Shown here piece after piece: positions 62,398-64,000 of a stretch of DNA of 64,000 nt (positions are counted from its first letter, which is position 1; each line of letters starts with the position of its first letter). The stretch covers positions 1 through 64,000 of the forward strand of contig NZ_JADLQQ010000010.1 in assembly GCF_015477765.1 (NCBI RefSeq), written 5' to 3'. The notes below the pieces were generated by a model. The model saw nothing but the letters and a program-made list of their open reading frames with translations. It was not told the DNA's origin and did no database searches. This stretch comes from Nocardia transvalensis. GTDB lineage: Bacteria > Actinomycetota > Actinomycetes > Mycobacteriales > Mycobacteriaceae. Both the position numbers and the translations under genes were made by a program.

Positions 62398-63258
62398 ATG
62401 CGCTTGATGACTCTCTCGACCGAATCGGGGCCGCGGGCCGCGGTTCAGTGCGGTAACGCCGCATTGCTCATCCCCGCGATCAACGGCGCCGCGCCGCCGG
62501 AGGATGTCGGTGCGCTGCTGCAGGCCGGCCCGGCCGGTCTGGACGCCGCACGGCTCGTACTGTGGGAGGGCGGCCAGGAATTGCCGTTGCGGGAAAACGA
62601 TCTCCTGCGGCCGGTGCTGAATCCGGGCGCCACGGTCTGCGTCGGCCTCAACTACCGCACCCATATGGCGGAGATGGGCATCGATCTGCCCGCTCATCCG
62701 GCGCTGTTCGACAAGCTCGCGCGGTCACTGGCCGACTCGTATGCCGATATCGTCCTGCCGGCGACCTGCGGCAAGATCGACTACGAGGGCGAGCTCGGGG
62801 TAGTGGTCGGAACGGCCGGCGCCGACATCTCGGCCGAACGCGCCTGGGATCACGTGGCCGGACTCACGGTCATCAACGATGTTTCGGTTCGCGATTTCCA
62901 GAATCGGACCACACAGTGGTTCGCGGGCAAGAACTTCCAGGCCTCGACGCCGTTCGGGCCGACCCTTGTCACCGTCGACGAAATCGACGATGTGCCGGCG
63001 CTGGAACTTCGTGTCACGGTCAACGGCGAGGAGCGCCAGCGTGCCTTCCTCGCCGACCTCGTCTTCGACGTTCCGAGCCTGATCGCCGATCTGTCCCGGA
63101 TAGTGGATCTCGTGCCCGGCGACGTCATCGCGACCGGGACCCCCGGGGGTGTCGGGGCCGCGACCGAGACATATCTCGAAGACGGGGACGTCGTCGAAGT
63201 GAGCATCGACGGTCTCGGATCGATTCGAAACACATTCCGGGTGGAGCCGGTCGGATGA
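62398..63258 (+). CDS. Fumarylacetoacetate-hydrolase-family protein
   Basis: 286 residues from ATG 62398. FAH fold: CVGLNYRTHMAEMG, IDYEGELGVVVGTAGADISA (Glu metal ligands), LTVINDVSVRDFQNRTTQWF, AGKNFQASTPFGPTLVT and GDVIATGTPGGVGAATETYL. Members hydrolyse or decarboxylate ring-cleavage products such as fumarylpyruvate or oxohept-enedioate, or act on acylpyruvates. Its stop overlaps the start of the FAD monooxygenase (ATGA), so the two form an operon of aromatic catabolism. Confidence 0.93.
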   Translation: MRLMTLSTESGPRAAVQCGNAALLIPAINGAAPPEDVGALLQAGPAGLDAARLVLWEGGQELPLRENDLLRPVLNPGATVCVGLNYRTHMAEMGIDLPAHPALFDKLARSLADSYADIVLPATCGKIDYEGELGVVVGTAGADISAERAWDHVAGLTVINDVSVRDFQNRTTQWFAGKNFQASTPFGPTLVTVDEIDDVPALELRVTVNGEERQRAFLADLVFDVPSLIADLSRIVDLVPGDVIATGTPGGVGAATETYLEDGDVVEVSIDGLGSIRNTFRVEPVG

Positions 63259-64000
63259 GCAGCCCGGTGGTCGGCCGCGTCCTCGTGGTCGGCGGCGGTC
63301 TCGCCGGCCTGGCAACAGCGATCGCCCTGGGCCGCCAGGGTATAGAGGTCCGGATTGTCGAGCGAAACGAGGGATTCTCCTCCAACGGCAGCGGTATCAC
63401 GCTGATGGGACCGGCGCTGCGCGTGCTCGGTGACCTCGGACTGGCCGAAGCATGCCTCGAGCGCGGCTACGGTGTCACCGAGCTCGTCACCGCCACAGCG
63501 GCGGGAGAACTGCTGGAGACCGTCGACCTGCCCCGCCTGCTCGGTCCGAAACTGCCGGCGATCGCGGGTATGTATCGTCCCGAACTGCTCGACGTATTAC
63601 TCGCGGCCGCGCTCGCAACCAGGGCGAGCCTCAGCGTCGGCACGATCGTCACGGACTTCGAGCAGACCGGCACGGCGGTAGCGGTCACCTTCAGCGACGG
63701 CACGACGGACCGGTATGACCTTCTCGTCGGCGCGGACGGGTGGCTCTCGCAGATACGTGGCCGGCTGCTCGGTGCCGCGGCACCGGCCCCGACTTTCCTC
63801 GAGCAGGCGGTCTGGCGCGCCGTCGTCCAGCGGCCCAGCGATTTTACGACAAGCACTTTCCTGTACGGCGTCCGTCGCAAGGCGGGTTTCATGCCGATCG
63901 GCGCGGACCGCATGTATGCCTATGTCGTCGAGTCGGCAACCCAGCGATCGAGGCCCGCCGCGGACGCTGCCCCGGAAATGATGCGTGAAATGCTGGCGGA
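63255..64000 (+). CDS. FAD-dependent monooxygenase, 3' end outside the window
   Basis: 248 visible residues from ATG 63255. VVGRVLVVGGGLAGLATAIA (GxGxxG FAD fold), VERNEGFSSNGSGITLMGPA LRVLGDLGL, YRPELLDVLLAAALATRASL and DLLVGADGWLSQIRGRLLG. A class A aromatic hydroxylase coupled to the FAH-type hydrolase; would introduce a hydroxyl before ring cleavage. Incomplete at the right edge. Confidence 0.9.
   Translation, partial: MSSPVVGRVLVVGGGLAGLATAIALGRQGIEVRIVERNEGFSSNGSGITLMGPALRVLGDLGLAEACLERGYGVTELVTATAAGELLETVDLPRLLGPKLPAIAGMYRPELLDVLLAAALATRASLSVGTIVTDFEQTGTAVAVTFSDGTTDRYDLLVGADGWLSQIRGRLLGAAAPAPTFLEQAVWRAVVQRPSDFTTSTFLYGVRRKAGFMPIGADRMYAYVVESATQRSRPAADAAPEMMREMLA

Overview
High-GC actinobacterial DNA, most like Nocardia or Rhodococcus. 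The signs are strong G/C preference at third codon positions, frequent GTG starts, ATGA stop/start overlaps, many TetR/MarR/GntR regulators, a catabolic gene repertoire, and actinobacterial families (condensation-type acyltransferase, SSI protease inhibitor, copper amine oxidase, IS110/IS481/IS21/IS256 elements). The window is accessory, repeatedly rearranged DNA: whole catabolic operons are separated by decayed insertion sequences and gene fragments. No rRNA, complete tRNA or CRISPR array was seen.

Layout. 0-12 kb: 3' end of a fatty-acid desaturase, two tandem paralogous small membrane proteins, IS256 and IS110 remnants, a haloalkane-dehalogenase-like hydrolase, an aldo/keto reductase, a condensation-type acyltransferase divergent from a TetR regulator, an intact IS110 and a STAS-domain gene. 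12-15 kb: SnoaL-like protein, AlkC-like DNA repair protein, IS5 and resolvase scraps, frameshifted IS481. 15.5-19.4 kb: the most unusual locus. It holds two convergent copies of a three-gene cassette encoding two small nitrile-hydratase-leader-like (NHLP-like) proteins, A and B, and a phenolic-acid-decarboxylase-fold protein, C, with altered catalytic positions. A MarR regulator and an alpha/beta hydrolase accompany copy 2, a partial third B tail lies inside copy 1, and no RiPP maturase is visible. 19.4-29.7 kb: copper amine oxidase (frameshifted), CocE-type hydrolase, UbiX/UbiD/VdcD non-oxidative aromatic decarboxylase set, bicovalent FAD oxidase, LLM flavin oxidoreductase, antibiotic-biosynthesis-type monooxygenase.

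30-36 kb: remains of an integrative element (tyrosine integrase and excisionase, both frameshifted). Next to them is what looks like a complete attP: a tRNA-Pro(GGG) 3' segment flanked on both sides by TGGTCCA arm-type repeats. Two secreted proteins follow (a Gln-rich one and an SSI-type protease inhibitor), then a broken IS110. 36.4-41.7 kb: a GntR-controlled aromatic ring hydroxylation/cleavage operon (flavin reductase, group D monooxygenase, extradiol dioxygenase) and a P450. 41.8-49 kb: IS110 with an in-frame amber codon, TetR plus FAD monooxygenase, a decayed patch with IS481, and TetR divergent from an SDR with a clear inverted-repeat operator. 49.1-52 kb: an IS21-type element carrying a small extra gene and splitting an alpha/beta hydrolase gene.

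52.4-64 kb: MarR, DUF6790 membrane protein and FAD monooxygenase; then a PadR-sulfatase-MFS-FGE operon in which the sulfatase and its formylglycine-generating enzyme sit together, closed by a strong hairpin; then a carotenoid/stilbene-cleaving oxygenase, an MFS transporter and a polysaccharide deacetylase truncated tail-to-tail, and an FAH-family hydrolase coupled to an FAD monooxygenase that runs off the end. The functional theme is uptake and breakdown of aromatic compounds, sulfate esters and amines, built from locally regulated modules moved around by transposition. Many genes, mostly mobile ones, carry single-base frameshifts; these may be real decay or uncorrected base-calling errors.
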